From positions 81,197 through 145,196 of the forward strand of contig DJSW01000016.1 of the NCBI GenBank assembly GCA_002439085.1: a stretch of 64,000 nucleotides of DNA, read 5' to 3'. Every line of letters begins with the position of its first letter. The stretch's first letter is position 1. A model generated the notes under the pieces. It did not search any database and was not told the origin of the DNA. It worked only from the letters and a program-made list of their open reading frames with translations. The position numbers and the translations under genes were made by a program. Shown here in pieces: positions 25,486 to 33,357 of this stretch. Origin of the DNA: Alphaproteobacteria bacterium UBA6324. GTDB lineage: Bacteria; Pseudomonadota; Alphaproteobacteria; CAAGCB01; CAG-977.

Positions 25486-25735
25486 TAAAAAATCGGGGCT
25501 TCTGAACATACGTCAAACCCTCCCCGATCCATGGGAATCGGGGATATAATGCCGTCCCGCCATATGCGAAACGGATTGTACGGCGCATCTCTGCACCGGT
25601 TCTATTAAGAGAGCTGTTCTAAGGCTCCGCACCTCTTTTTCAGGTACTCGGCGCACCGGAACATCCGATGCGCTTGCATCAAGGATAGCTGTTCCCCGCC
25701 GCGTTTGGCAAGATGTTTTTAAAAACAAAAACGCC
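25486..25735 (-). ncRNA. Candidate non-coding RNA, copy B of the repeated element
   Basis: Minus-strand homologue of the 5781-5923 core, spanning 25630 down to 25486. It keeps GCGGAGCCTTAGAA, ACCGGTGCAGAGATGCGCCGT, the CCCC...GGGG hairpin and TTTGACGTATGTTCAGAAGCCCCG. The hairpin GGTGCA-GAGA-TGCGCC has a GNRA loop. The CCCCGAT (25490-25496 region) before six T can pair with ATCGGGG, which also pairs with an upstream ATCCCCGAT, so a terminator and an alternative hairpin compete. About 50 extra bases separate the core from a TTTGTTTTT-AAAAACA block that copy A also has (near 25720-25735). It lies downstream of tRNA-Phe in the same direction. Confidence 0.5.
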
Positions 25736-25777
25736 CCGCGCCGCCCGCGGGGAGGGGAGGAATGTTCCGGATACAAA

Positions 25778-25807
25778 AAAACGCGCCTTGATCAAAAGGC
25801 GCGTTTT
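25778..25807. terminator. Hairpin terminator between the RNA-like element and tRNA-Phe
   Basis: AAAACGCGCCTT (25778-25789) pairs perfectly with AAGGCGCGTTTT (25796-25807), with A and T runs built into the stem ends. Confidence 0.7.
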
Positions 25808-25850
25808 GAATGGTGGAAATGACGCCCGTTCAATTTCGGTGCGGAAAAGC

Positions 25851-25876
25851 AAAAAGCCGCGAAAACCGCGGCTTTT
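25851..25876 (-). terminator. Terminator of tRNA-Phe
   Basis: AAAAGCCGCG and CGCGGCTTTT form a 10-bp stem just after the tRNA 3' end; on the minus strand it is followed by a T run. Confidence 0.75.
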
Positions 25877-25879
25877 AAA

Positions 25880-25955
25880 TGGTGCCTGGGGACGGAATCG
25901 AACCGCCGACACGGGGATTTTCAGTCCCCTGCTCTACCGACTGAGCTACCCAGGC
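25880..25955 (-). tRNA. tRNA-Phe (GAA)
   Basis: 76 bases on the minus strand. The acceptor stem is GCCTGGG/CCCAGGC, the D arm TAGCTCAGTCGGTAGAGC, the anticodon loop CTGAAAA with anticodon GAA, and the T arm has GGTTCGATTCC. The 3' CCA is encoded. It borders the accessory region, and a 3' tRNA end is a favoured integration site, though no tRNA fragment was found at the other end. Confidence 0.95.
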
Positions 25956-26006
25956 GCCTTACAGAAAATGTTTATAGCCGATTCAAAATCGTCTGTCCAC
26001 ACCTTT

Positions 26007-26210
26007 TTAATTTTTTTCGTCACTTTCTTCCGTTTCGTCGGTTTCGACCGCGTAAACCCCCGTCAACCAGCGGTTCAGGTCGATGTCGGCGCACCGTTTC
26101 GAGCAGAACGGTTTATACGGTTTCGTGGCCGGTTTGCCGCAAATCGGGCATTTCACCTGCAAATCGGGCAGGTCGGACGGGCGTTTGAACACGTTTGGGG
26201 CGTCTTTCAT
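26007..26210 (-). CDS. yacG: YacG zinc-binding protein (DNA gyrase inhibitor family)
   Basis: A 67 aa protein with the YacG Cys4 zinc site: CPICGKPA and FCSKRCADIDLNRWL. YacG binds GyrB and can inhibit gyrase. The ATG at 26210 overlaps the stop of the RNase E/G gene by 4 bp, giving the usual maf-rng-yacG order. A longer in-frame version would lie inside the RNase gene. Acidic C-terminal tail (ETDETEESDE). Confidence 0.9.
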   Translation of the reverse strand: MKDAPNVFKRPSDLPDLQVKCPICGKPATKPYKPFCSKRCADIDLNRWLTGVYAVETDETEESDEKN

Positions 26211-27463
26211 TGTTTCAATCCTTTCAATCCGGCAGTTTCGGCGGGGATCAGGGCAATCCGCGTTTTCAACCGCGTTTCCAGCCGGTTCAGATACGGTCTG
26301 ACGCCGTTCAGGACGCTTTGCGGCGCGCGGATTTCGACATCGGAAACGGGCGTTGCAAACCACAGCGTCCGGATGATGTCGGCCGTTTGCCGGTTGTCCG
26401 TCAAATCGTCAAAGACGGATCGCCGTTTTTTTTCAACGGTCAGTTCGACCAGTCCCAGCTGGGAAAATCCGGCGACATACACGTCGTCCGATTTCAGCCG
26501 GCTCATCAGGTTGAACAGCATTTTCTTGTCTTTGCGTCCGGCAAAGTCGATGATCATCTGGCCGCCCAGCCCTTTCAGCCGTATCTGGCGCAGGATTTCG
26601 GGGCAGGCTTCTTGATTCGCGGCAAAGGCGTCGGCCGCCCCCGTGTTCACGTCGAAACAGACGCAGGCCGCTGTTTGCTGGGTGATCAAAAATCCGCCGC
26701 AGGGCAGGGGGGATTTTTGCGCCAAGGCCGCGTCCAGCGATTCGGCGACGTTTTCGCGTTCCCACACGCCGGAAACGGCGAAATTGACGTTGGCGAATCC
26801 TCTTTCCTTTAAAACGGCCGCCGTTTCGGGATCGTCCGTGACGATTTCGTCCAAATCACCGGCGTGCCGCGCGGCCAGCCGCAAAACGTCGCGTTCGGGA
26901 CGCCAAATCGTTTGCGGTTTTTCGGGGACGTTTTTCAAAATCTCCGCCCATTGTTTTTTCAAACCGGAAATTTGCTTTGAAATGTTTTCAACCGTGTCGA
27001 ACGGCGCGGCCGTGCGGAACATCACGCTCATGTCCGGAAACTGTTCGCGAAAACGGTTGATTGTTTGCGATGAAAAGCTGCGGGCGTAGGAATTGCCCTG
27101 TTGCGCGGGCAGCAGAACAACCGTTTCGGCGCTTAAGGAAACGTGGGTGCGCACTTCGGGATCCTTGTCCTCGGTCGCGGGGCGGCAGAGTTCAACCAGC
27201 AGCAAATCGCCTTCGGCCGGTTTGGTCTGGCTGATCGATCCGTCGGGTTTGATGAAAAACGGCGTCCGGTTTAAAAACGCCGTCGATCCGTTCCCGATAT
27301 CGACGAAAACGCCGGCCGCCGCGGATTTGACGACGCGCGCCAGACAAATCGAACCGACCGCCGGATCGTTTTCCCGCCAGACCGTGACGGTCAAAGGCGC
27401 GCCGTCACCGCCGGACAGGACGCAAATTTCCTCAAACGGGGAAAAGCTGTGAACCAGACGCAT
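26207..27463 (-). CDS. Ribonuclease E/G family protein
   Basis: A 418 aa RNase G-like endoribonuclease for RNA turnover. The N-terminal S1-like part (GSICLARVVKSAAAGVFVDIGNG) is followed by the catalytic RNase E/G region with FDVNTG (catalytic Asp), NQEACPEILRQIRLKGLGGQ and IIDFAG. It is shorter than typical RNase G (about 490 aa) and has no E. coli-type RNase E scaffold. The ATG at 27463 overlaps the maf stop (TAATG). The usual Cys-pair zinc link region near the C terminus is not evident. Confidence 0.85.
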   Translation of the reverse strand: MRLVHSFSPFEEICVLSGGDGAPLTVTVWRENDPAVGSICLARVVKSAAAGVFVDIGNGSTAFLNRTPFFIKPDGSISQTKPAEGDLLLVELCRPATEDKDPEVRTHVSLSAETVVLLPAQQGNSYARSFSSQTINRFREQFPDMSVMFRTAAPFDTVENISKQISGLKKQWAEILKNVPEKPQTIWRPERDVLRLAARHAGDLDEIVTDDPETAAVLKERGFANVNFAVSGVWERENVAESLDAALAQKSPLPCGGFLITQQTAACVCFDVNTGAADAFAANQEACPEILRQIRLKGLGGQMIIDFAGRKDKKMLFNLMSRLKSDDVYVAGFSQLGLVELTVEKKRRSVFDDLTDNRQTADIIRTLWFATPVSDVEIRAPQSVLNGVRPYLNRLETRLKTRIALIPAETAGLKGLKQ

Positions 27464-28029
27464 TAAAAAGCTCCGTTCCCTTTCAACATCCGGCCGGCTT
27501 CGTAAACGTCCAGCCCGACGACGTTGGTGTATGACCCGATGATTTGGCGCACGAACAGCGCGGCTTTGCCCTGAATGGCGTACCCGCCGGCCTTGCCCAG
27601 TCCTTCGCCGTCGTCCGCATAGGCGCGCTTTTCGGATTCGTGCAGGCGGGCGAATACGACCGACGTGCGCGCGACGCGGGCGATTTTCCGCCCGTCCGGC
27701 GTGATCAGGCAGATGCCGCCATATACGGTGTGACGCCGCCCGCTGAGCAAATTCAGGCAGTCGCGCACTTGATCCGCGTCCGCCGCTTTGGGCAGGATGC
27801 GCGCGCCGCACGCAACGACCGTGTCGGCCGCCAAAACGAACGCGTCGGGGTGGTCCGCGGCGATCTTTTCCGCCTTTGACACGGCCATGCGGCGGGCGTA
27901 GCGGGCGGGCGTTTCGCCTTTGCGCGGGGTTTCGTCAATGTCGGCGGGGCGGATTTCGGCCGTGACGCCGATTTGTTCCAACAGGGCGCGGCGGCGCGGC
28001 GAAGCGGACGCCAAAATGATGTTTGTCAA
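27463..28029 (-). CDS. maf: Maf-like nucleoside triphosphate pyrophosphatase
   Basis: 188 aa. Maf proteins hydrolyse non-canonical or modified NTPs (dTTP/UTP or m7GTP type). It shows the N-terminal IILASASPRRRALLEQIGV, RKGETPARYARRMAVSKAEK, the catalytic VLAADTVVAC, the GRRHTVYGGICLI block and GKAGGYAIQGKAALFV. It is first in the overlapping maf-rng-yacG set; a cluster elsewhere often includes dksA, which lies just upstream here. Confidence 0.93.
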   Translation of the reverse strand: MTNIILASASPRRRALLEQIGVTAEIRPADIDETPRKGETPARYARRMAVSKAEKIAADHPDAFVLAADTVVACGARILPKAADADQVRDCLNLLSGRRHTVYGGICLITPDGRKIARVARTSVVFARLHESEKRAYADDGEGLGKAGGYAIQGKAALFVRQIIGSYTNVVGLDVYEAGRMLKGNGAF

Positions 28030-28102
28030 GGAAACCTCCCGTTTTTTTGCAGTGAAAAGGCGGATCCGAACAGACCCGCCCTTTTGTTGAATCCGAGCGA
28101 CC

Positions 28103-28522
28103 TTAATCGTCGTCGTTGTACGTTTTTTCCATGCGTTCGTGGCGTTCCTGCGCCTCGATCGACAAAGTCGCGATCGGACGGGCGATCAGGCGTTCCAAAC
28201 CGATCGGTTCGCCGGTTTCTTCGCAATAGCCGTAAGTCCCGTCCTCGATTTTCGCCAAAGCCGTGTCGATTTTGGAAATGACTTTGCGCATTCTGTCGCG
28301 GGTGCGCAGTTCCAACGCCTTGTCCGCTTCGGCCGACGCGCGGTCGGAAATGTCGGGAACGGTCATGCCGCCCTCTTTCAGGTTGTCCAGCGTTTCTTCG
28401 GAATCACGCAGCAATTCTTCGCGCCAAGCCTGCAGTTTGCGGCGGAAAAACTCTTTTTGCATATCGTTCATAAAGGGTTCGTCGGCGGACGGTCTGTAAT
28501 CTTTCGGTAAATCTATTCCCAT
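28103..28522 (-). CDS. dksA: DksA/TraR-family RNA polymerase-binding regulator
   Basis: 139 aa. It has the coiled-coil arm with the tip residues around DISDRASAEADKALELRTRD and the C-terminal globular part GYCEETGEPIGLERLIARPIATLSIEAQERHER. DksA enters the RNA polymerase secondary channel and works with ppGpp. Only one of the four zinc Cys of E. coli DksA remains (YCEETG; the later pair is replaced, TLSIEAQ), as in the common alphaproteobacterial form. Confidence 0.93.
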   Translation of the reverse strand: MGIDLPKDYRPSADEPFMNDMQKEFFRRKLQAWREELLRDSEETLDNLKEGGMTVPDISDRASAEADKALELRTRDRMRKVISKIDTALAKIEDGTYGYCEETGEPIGLERLIARPIATLSIEAQERHERMEKTYNDDD

Positions 28523-28580
28523 GATGAAATCCCCATTGTTTCGGTCGGTTGATTATTTTTACACCAAAGCGATTAAAAAA

Positions 28581-29018
28581 TCAAACGCTGTGTGCCAATT
28601 TGGCCAATTCGACCTCGGCGCGCAATTCGATGTCGTCCAAAATGGCGTTCAATTCGTCGTCCAGCCCCGCTTCGCGTTTTTCGCGCAGCATTTGCGCCAG
28701 CTCGATCAGTTTCGATTTGGAAACCGCGCCCGTCAGGATCGCCGCGCGCAAATCCTCCAACCTGTCCAGAATGTCGTTGCCGTGCGAAACGGCGCGGCGT
28801 TTTTTGCCGCCGTCCTGCAGCGCGTCGCCGACCGTTTGCGCGGCCAGTAAAGCTTCAATCCCCGACACGCCCGCGGCGGCGGCGACCGACGGGGCGGCCG
28901 TTTCGTCCGTTTCCGACAAAAAGGCGGAAAAATCCCCGCCGACGGACGACGCTTTGCCTGTTTTTCGCGAATTTCCGACGGATTTCACCGGCCCCGCCGA
29001 CCCGATTTTCATATTCAT
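28581..29018 (-). CDS. fliX: Flagellar assembly regulator FliX
   Basis: 145 aa. In Caulobacter FliX couples basal-body assembly to FlbD and sigma54-dependent flagellar genes. The N terminus is short and polar (MNMKIGSAGPVKS); the helical C-terminal half has LLAAQTVGDAL, DRLEDLRAAILTGAVSKSKL and the DDELNAILDDIELRAEVELAKL ending typical of FliX. The ATG at 29018 follows AGGAGGGAACGC. It is divergent from flgI, as in Caulobacter. Confidence 0.85.
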   Translation of the reverse strand: MNMKIGSAGPVKSVGNSRKTGKASSVGGDFSAFLSETDETAAPSVAAAAGVSGIEALLAAQTVGDALQDGGKKRRAVSHGNDILDRLEDLRAAILTGAVSKSKLIELAQMLREKREAGLDDELNAILDDIELRAEVELAKLAHSV

Positions 29019-29146
29019 GCGTTCCCTCCTGCAAACGGTTCGTTCCAGTATATCCGATTTAGAGCGCGGAAAAAACCGGCAATTTTTGCCCGCCGCGTTT
29101 TTTATCAAACCGGCCGGAACGCTTTGTTTTCGGCGGAAAACGAAAT

Positions 29147-29164
29147 TGGCACGGTTTTTGTATA
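29147..29164 (+). promoter_or_regulatory. Sigma54-like promoter before flgI
   Basis: TTGGCACGGTTTTTGTAT has GG at 29148-29149 and GT at 29160-29161, ten bases between, against the sigma54 consensus TGGCAC-N5-TTGC. Only the final C of the -12 GC differs. It lies 43 bp before the flgI start; class III flagellar operons in this lineage are sigma54-dependent. Confidence 0.5.
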
Positions 29165-29206
29165 TTGTTTTGCGGATGATTTTGTCCGCAACGCAAGAGG
29201 TCGAAA

Positions 29207-30334
29207 ATGATGAACATGATGAAAGCCTTACGAAAAAGCTTCGCGTTCCTGACCGCCGCCGCCGTTTTGTTCGCGTCGCCGGCTTTGGCCAGTTCGCGCA
29301 TCAAGGACGTTTCCGACATCGAAGGCGTGCGGGAAAACTATTTGATCGGATACGGTTTGGTCGTCGGGCTGAACGGAACGGGCGACAGCATTTCGTCCAT
29401 GGCGTTCACCGAGGAAAGCCTGATCGGCATGCTGGAACGTTTGGGCGTCAACACGCGCGACGGCAAGATCAAAACAAAGAACGTCGCCGCCGTGATGGTG
29501 ACGGGCAGCCTGCCCGCTTTCGCCCGACAGGGGACGCGGATCGACGTGGCGATCAGCGCGCTGGGCGACGCGAAAAGCCTGCAGGGCGGCACGTTGCTGG
29601 TGACGCCGCTGTTGGGCGCGGACGGCGAAGTTTACGCCATCGCGCAGGGACAGGTGGCCATCGCCGGATTTTCCGCGCAGGGCGGCGCGCAAAGCGTCGT
29701 CAAGGGCGTTCCGACGGCGGGCAGAATCGCGAACGGCGGCATTATCGAACGTGAAATCATGTTTGATTTCGCCAACCAGAAAACGATCAAGCTGGCGTTG
29801 CGCAACCCCGATTTCACAACGGCTTCGCGCATCGCGGACGCGATCAATTCCTATCTGGGGGCGGTGGCGGCGACGACGGTCGATTCCGGCACGGTTTCGC
29901 TGAATCTGGAACGCGCGCGCCGCGACGACCTGATTCAAATGCTGACCGATATTGAACAGCTGCGCATCCAGCCCGATCAGGCGGCGAAAGTCATCATCGA
30001 CGAAAAATCCGGCATCATTGTCATCGGCGAAAACGTTCGCATCAATCCGATCGCGATCGCGCAGGGGAATTTGACGATCCGCATCACGGAAACGCCGCAA
30101 GTGTCCCAGCCCGCGCCGTTTTCGACGACGGGACAGACGGCTGTCGTTCCCAGAACGGACATTCAGGTGGACGAACAATCCGGCAACAAGCTGAACGTTT
30201 TGAAATCCGGCGTGTCTTTGCAGGAACTGGTGGACGGGCTGAACGCGCTGGGCGTCGGCCCCCGCGACATGATCAGCATTTTGCAGGCCGTCAAAGCCGC
30301 CGGCGCGTTGCAGGCTGAAATCGAGGTGATGTGA
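29207..30334 (+). CDS. flgI: Flagellar P-ring protein FlgI
   Basis: 375 aa. FlgI forms the periplasmic P-ring around the rod. It has a signal peptide (about 1-29, ending PALAS), then RIKDVSDIEGVRENYLIGYG, VVGLNGTGD, ERLGVN, NVAAVMVTGSLPAFARQGTRIDV and the GGTLLVTPLLGADG block. The C terminus (DLVDGLNALGVGPRDMISIL type) is complete. Its stop overlaps the start of the next gene. Confidence 0.96.
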   Translation: MMNMMKALRKSFAFLTAAAVLFASPALASSRIKDVSDIEGVRENYLIGYGLVVGLNGTGDSISSMAFTEESLIGMLERLGVNTRDGKIKTKNVAAVMVTGSLPAFARQGTRIDVAISALGDAKSLQGGTLLVTPLLGADGEVYAIAQGQVAIAGFSAQGGAQSVVKGVPTAGRIANGGIIEREIMFDFANQKTIKLALRNPDFTTASRIADAINSYLGAVAATTVDSGTVSLNLERARRDDLIQMLTDIEQLRIQPDQAAKVIIDEKSGIIVIGENVRINPIAIAQGNLTIRITETPQVSQPAPFSTTGQTAVVPRTDIQVDEQSGNKLNVLKSGVSLQELVDGLNALGVGPRDMISILQAVKAAGALQAEIEVM

Positions 30335-30663
30335 TGAACGGCGCGTCTTTGACAACGGATTTTGTTTCCTCTTCCCTGCCGCAGAGGGCGGCGCCCAAAA
30401 TCGCCAAATCGTTCGATTTGGAAAAAACGCGTCAGGCCGTGCAGGATTTTGAGGCTTTTTTCATTTCGCAGACGTTTGAACAAATGTACGCGACCGTTCC
30501 TGTTAACGAAACGTTCGGCGGCGGCAACGCGGAAAAAATCTTCCGTTCGATGATGATTGACGAATACGGAAAAATGACGGCCAAATCGGGCGGCATCGGA
30601 TTGACCGACCAGATCATGACGCAGATTTTGCGCCAGCAGGAAGCGGCGTCGAAAACGGAATAA
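30334..30663 (+). CDS. FlgJ-like rod-binding protein
   Basis: 109 aa, matching only the N-terminal rod-binding domain of FlgJ: VQDFEAFFISQTFEQMY, GGGNAEKIFRSMMIDEYGK and IGLTDQIMTQIL. The muramidase half found in enterobacterial FlgJ is absent, as is usual in alphaproteobacteria, so cell-wall cutting must be done by another enzyme. The ATG at 30334 overlaps the flgI stop, with GAGGTGAT upstream. Confidence 0.85.
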   Translation: MNGASLTTDFVSSSLPQRAAPKIAKSFDLEKTRQAVQDFEAFFISQTFEQMYATVPVNETFGGGNAEKIFRSMMIDEYGKMTAKSGGIGLTDQIMTQILRQQEAASKTE

Positions 30664-30674
30664 GGAGAAAAGGT

Positions 30675-31118
30675 ATGCAGGAAAACTTTCCCGAAAAGAA
30701 ACTGTCCCGTCTGTTGGCGCTGATGGGGGAACTGTGCGCCCTTTTGAAAAAGGAAAACACGCTGTTGAAAAAACAGCGCCAGTCGGAATGCAAGGATTTG
30801 CTGGAACGCAAAACGATGCTGTCCGCGGCGTACGAGGAATCCTTCGCCTATTTTTCCCAGCGCGCCGACGTGTTGAAATCCCTGCCGGAAAAGCAGAAAA
30901 ACGTGCTGCGCAAGGCCGCCGCGACGCTGAACGGGCTGACGGCGGAAAACGCGCGGCTGTTGAAAATCAACATGGACGCGGCGAACCGCCTGTTGAACGC
31001 CATTGTGCAGGATATCGAAGAACAGACGCACGCCAAAACGCCCCTTTACACCAAACGGGGGTGCATGGAAAACGACGCCGGCAACCCCGCCGCGATTTCG
31101 TTCAACCAAGTGCTTTAA
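30675..31118 (+). CDS. FlgN-like chaperone for hook-associated proteins
   Basis: 147 aa, almost entirely helical, with Leu heptads (LSRLLALMGELCALLKKENT, LLERKTMLSAAYEESF, NGLTAENARLLKINMDAANR). It lies directly before flgK and flgL, which is where the FlgN export chaperone for FlgK/FlgL is expected. Sequence similarity in this family is low, so the assignment leans on position and helical pattern. AAGGAG precedes the ATG. Confidence 0.7.
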   Translation: MQENFPEKKLSRLLALMGELCALLKKENTLLKKQRQSECKDLLERKTMLSAAYEESFAYFSQRADVLKSLPEKQKNVLRKAAATLNGLTAENARLLKINMDAANRLLNAIVQDIEEQTHAKTPLYTKRGCMENDAGNPAAISFNQVL

Positions 31119-31137
31119 TTAAAGAAAGGACGCCGCC

Positions 31138-33342
31138 ATGCCTCTTTCCAGCGCAATCAGCTCCTCTTTAAACGGCATCAGAACGTCGCAAAGGGCGATT
31201 GATGTCGTCAGCGAAAACGTGTCCAACGTCGATACCGAGGGATACAGCCGCAAAGCGTATTCGCAAAAAACGCTGGTGTTGAACAACGGGCGGATGTCCG
31301 GCGCGATCAGCAACACGGATCTGCGGCAGGTCGATACGAAGCTGGTCGCCCAATACCGCAAGGAAAGCGGGATTTTGCAATCCTCCAGCGTTCGCGTTTA
31401 CTATCTGGATCTGATTCAGGCCAAAATGGGCGAACCGTCGTCGCAATATTCGGTGTCCAACCGCGTGGCGGCCATTCAGACCGCGTTTGAAAGCCTCGGC
31501 GTCGATTCGGACAAGCTGAACGCCCAATCGACCGCCGTCACGTCGATCGACACCGCTTTGTCGCAAATGCAGGAACTGAGCGCGCAGATTCAGGCCATGC
31601 GGTTAGAGATTGATCAGGAAATCTCGTCTTTGTGCGACGAAGTGTCCGATATTTTGCAGCAGCTGGACAAGCTGAACGACGACATCGTGCGCACGTCCGC
31701 GCTGGGCGGCCAGTCCGCCGACAATTACAAAGATCAGCGCGACCTGCTGATCACGCGGTTGTCGGAAATCATGGACATTCAAAGCTATGAACGGTCGTCG
31801 GGCGAAACGGTCATCCTGACCGGCGGCGGCAAACCTTTGCTGGACAAGGACGGCGTCACCGTTTCCCATGTTCCGGCCGCGACGACCGGATCGCTGATTT
31901 CGTATTCGTCGGGCGGTATCACGGGCATTTACGCCGGCAAATTCGACATCACGCAGGAAATCACATCCGGCGAAATGAGCGGGCTGATCCAGTTGCGCGA
32001 CACGGAATTGCAGGATATGCAAACCCAGTTGGACGAGCTGGCCTATCAAATGACGATGCGGCTGAACGCCGTTCACAACAAAGGCGTCGGCTATCCGAAC
32101 GCGGCCTATGAAATGACGGGGACGCGCACGTTCATCAACGGGGATAAGCAGACGATCACGCTGTCGGGCGGGGACGTGAAGCTGGTTTTGTTCAACGGCG
32201 ACGGCACGCAGGCGTTCAATGTCAGCCTGACCGGCGAGCTTGGTTTCACGTCCGGCAGCGTCAACGAAATGTGCGATAAAATTCAAGATTGGCTGCGAAA
32301 CGCGGTGGACGGCCCGCATCTGGAACACGCTTCGGTCGCGTTGAACGACGACGGAAAGCTGAGCCTTGATTTGGGCGACAGCGCGTATTCCATCGCTTTC
32401 CGCGACGAAAAAACGGTTTTGCAAGGCGCGGAAGCCGCCGACGTTTCGATCGGGTTCGACGCGGACGGCAACGGCACGGTTGACAAAACGTATTCGGGAT
32501 TTTGCGATTTCTTCGGCCTGAACGATTTGATCGTCACGTCGAAAAACGATTCCGTCTATGAATCCGAAATTATTTCCGCCGGTTCTCTGATGGGGATCAA
32601 AGGCAAGACGACGATCAACTTTTCCGATACGGAACACGGATTGAACTTTGCGTCCGTTGATGTGACGGCGGGCGATTCGCTGAAAACGATCGCGGAAAAG
32701 ATCAACGCCGCGCTGGTGGATGAAAACGGCGTTCAAATCGGCAAGGCGGATCTGGTCAAAGAGGGTTCCGGATACCGGCTGCGCGTCACCGACATCAACA
32801 GCAACCAGATGGAAATCACGGAAACGAAAACGACCGTCAACGGCGTGACCAGCGGCAGCATCCTGACCCGTTTGGGGATGAAAGTGTCCCACGCCGGATA
32901 CGCGGCGGAATTGCAGGTTCGTTCCGATATTTTGGAAACGCCGTCCCTGATGAACACGGGCAAAGTGCAATACAGCGCGGATACGGGACAGTATTTTTTA
33001 AGCGACGCGGACAATTCGCTGGCGAACGACTTTGCCAAAGCGTTTACGGAAACGGTCGATTTCGGATCGGCGGGCAGCTTTTCCAAAATCACGGTTCCGT
33101 TGTCCGATTACGCGTCGTCGATCGTCAGCGGCTTGGCGACCAGTTTGAACGAAGCCAATTCGGTGACGGATTATCAAACCGAGCTGGTGACGACGATTTA
33201 TAAAAAGGAACAGGATGTCAGCGGCGTCGATTTGGACGAAGAGCTGTCCATGCTGCTGGTATATCAGCGATCCTACAGCGCGGCGGCCAAGGCGTTGACG
33301 ACGGCGCTGGAGATGTTGGAAATGCTGGATGGAATTGTTTGA
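31138..33342 (+). CDS. flgK: Flagellar hook-associated protein 1 FlgK
   Basis: 734 aa. It forms the first hook-filament junction. The N-terminal D0 helix (SSAISSSLNGIRTSQRAIDV, VSENVSNVDTEGYSRKAY) and C-terminal D0 (VDLDEELSMLLVYQRSYSAAAK, LEMLEMLDGIV) are canonical. The central variable part is larger than in E. coli FlgK (547 aa), consistent with extra surface domains. AAGAAAGGACG precedes the ATG. It is followed 15 bp later by flgL. Confidence 0.93.
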   Translation: MPLSSAISSSLNGIRTSQRAIDVVSENVSNVDTEGYSRKAYSQKTLVLNNGRMSGAISNTDLRQVDTKLVAQYRKESGILQSSSVRVYYLDLIQAKMGEPSSQYSVSNRVAAIQTAFESLGVDSDKLNAQSTAVTSIDTALSQMQELSAQIQAMRLEIDQEISSLCDEVSDILQQLDKLNDDIVRTSALGGQSADNYKDQRDLLITRLSEIMDIQSYERSSGETVILTGGGKPLLDKDGVTVSHVPAATTGSLISYSSGGITGIYAGKFDITQEITSGEMSGLIQLRDTELQDMQTQLDELAYQMTMRLNAVHNKGVGYPNAAYEMTGTRTFINGDKQTITLSGGDVKLVLFNGDGTQAFNVSLTGELGFTSGSVNEMCDKIQDWLRNAVDGPHLEHASVALNDDGKLSLDLGDSAYSIAFRDEKTVLQGAEAADVSIGFDADGNGTVDKTYSGFCDFFGLNDLIVTSKNDSVYESEIISAGSLMGIKGKTTINFSDTEHGLNFASVDVTAGDSLKTIAEKINAALVDENGVQIGKADLVKEGSGYRLRVTDINSNQMEITETKTTVNGVTSGSILTRLGMKVSHAGYAAELQVRSDILETPSLMNTGKVQYSADTGQYFLSDADNSLANDFAKAFTETVDFGSAGSFSKITVPLSDYASSIVSGLATSLNEANSVTDYQTELVTTIYKKEQDVSGVDLDEELSMLLVYQRSYSAAAKALTTALEMLEMLDGIV

Positions 33343-33357
33343 TAGGGAGGATCGGTC

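Noticed and set aside
25229..25549. 106-codon + strand ORF at the accessory edge
   Set aside because: No ribosome binding site, Lys-rich without domain pattern, and it runs into the RNA-like element.
25713..26615. 300-codon + strand ORF containing GAWGRNRTADTGIF
   Set aside because: This phrase is the familiar artefact of translating across a tRNA gene antisense; the frame also runs antisense to yacG and the RNase E/G gene.
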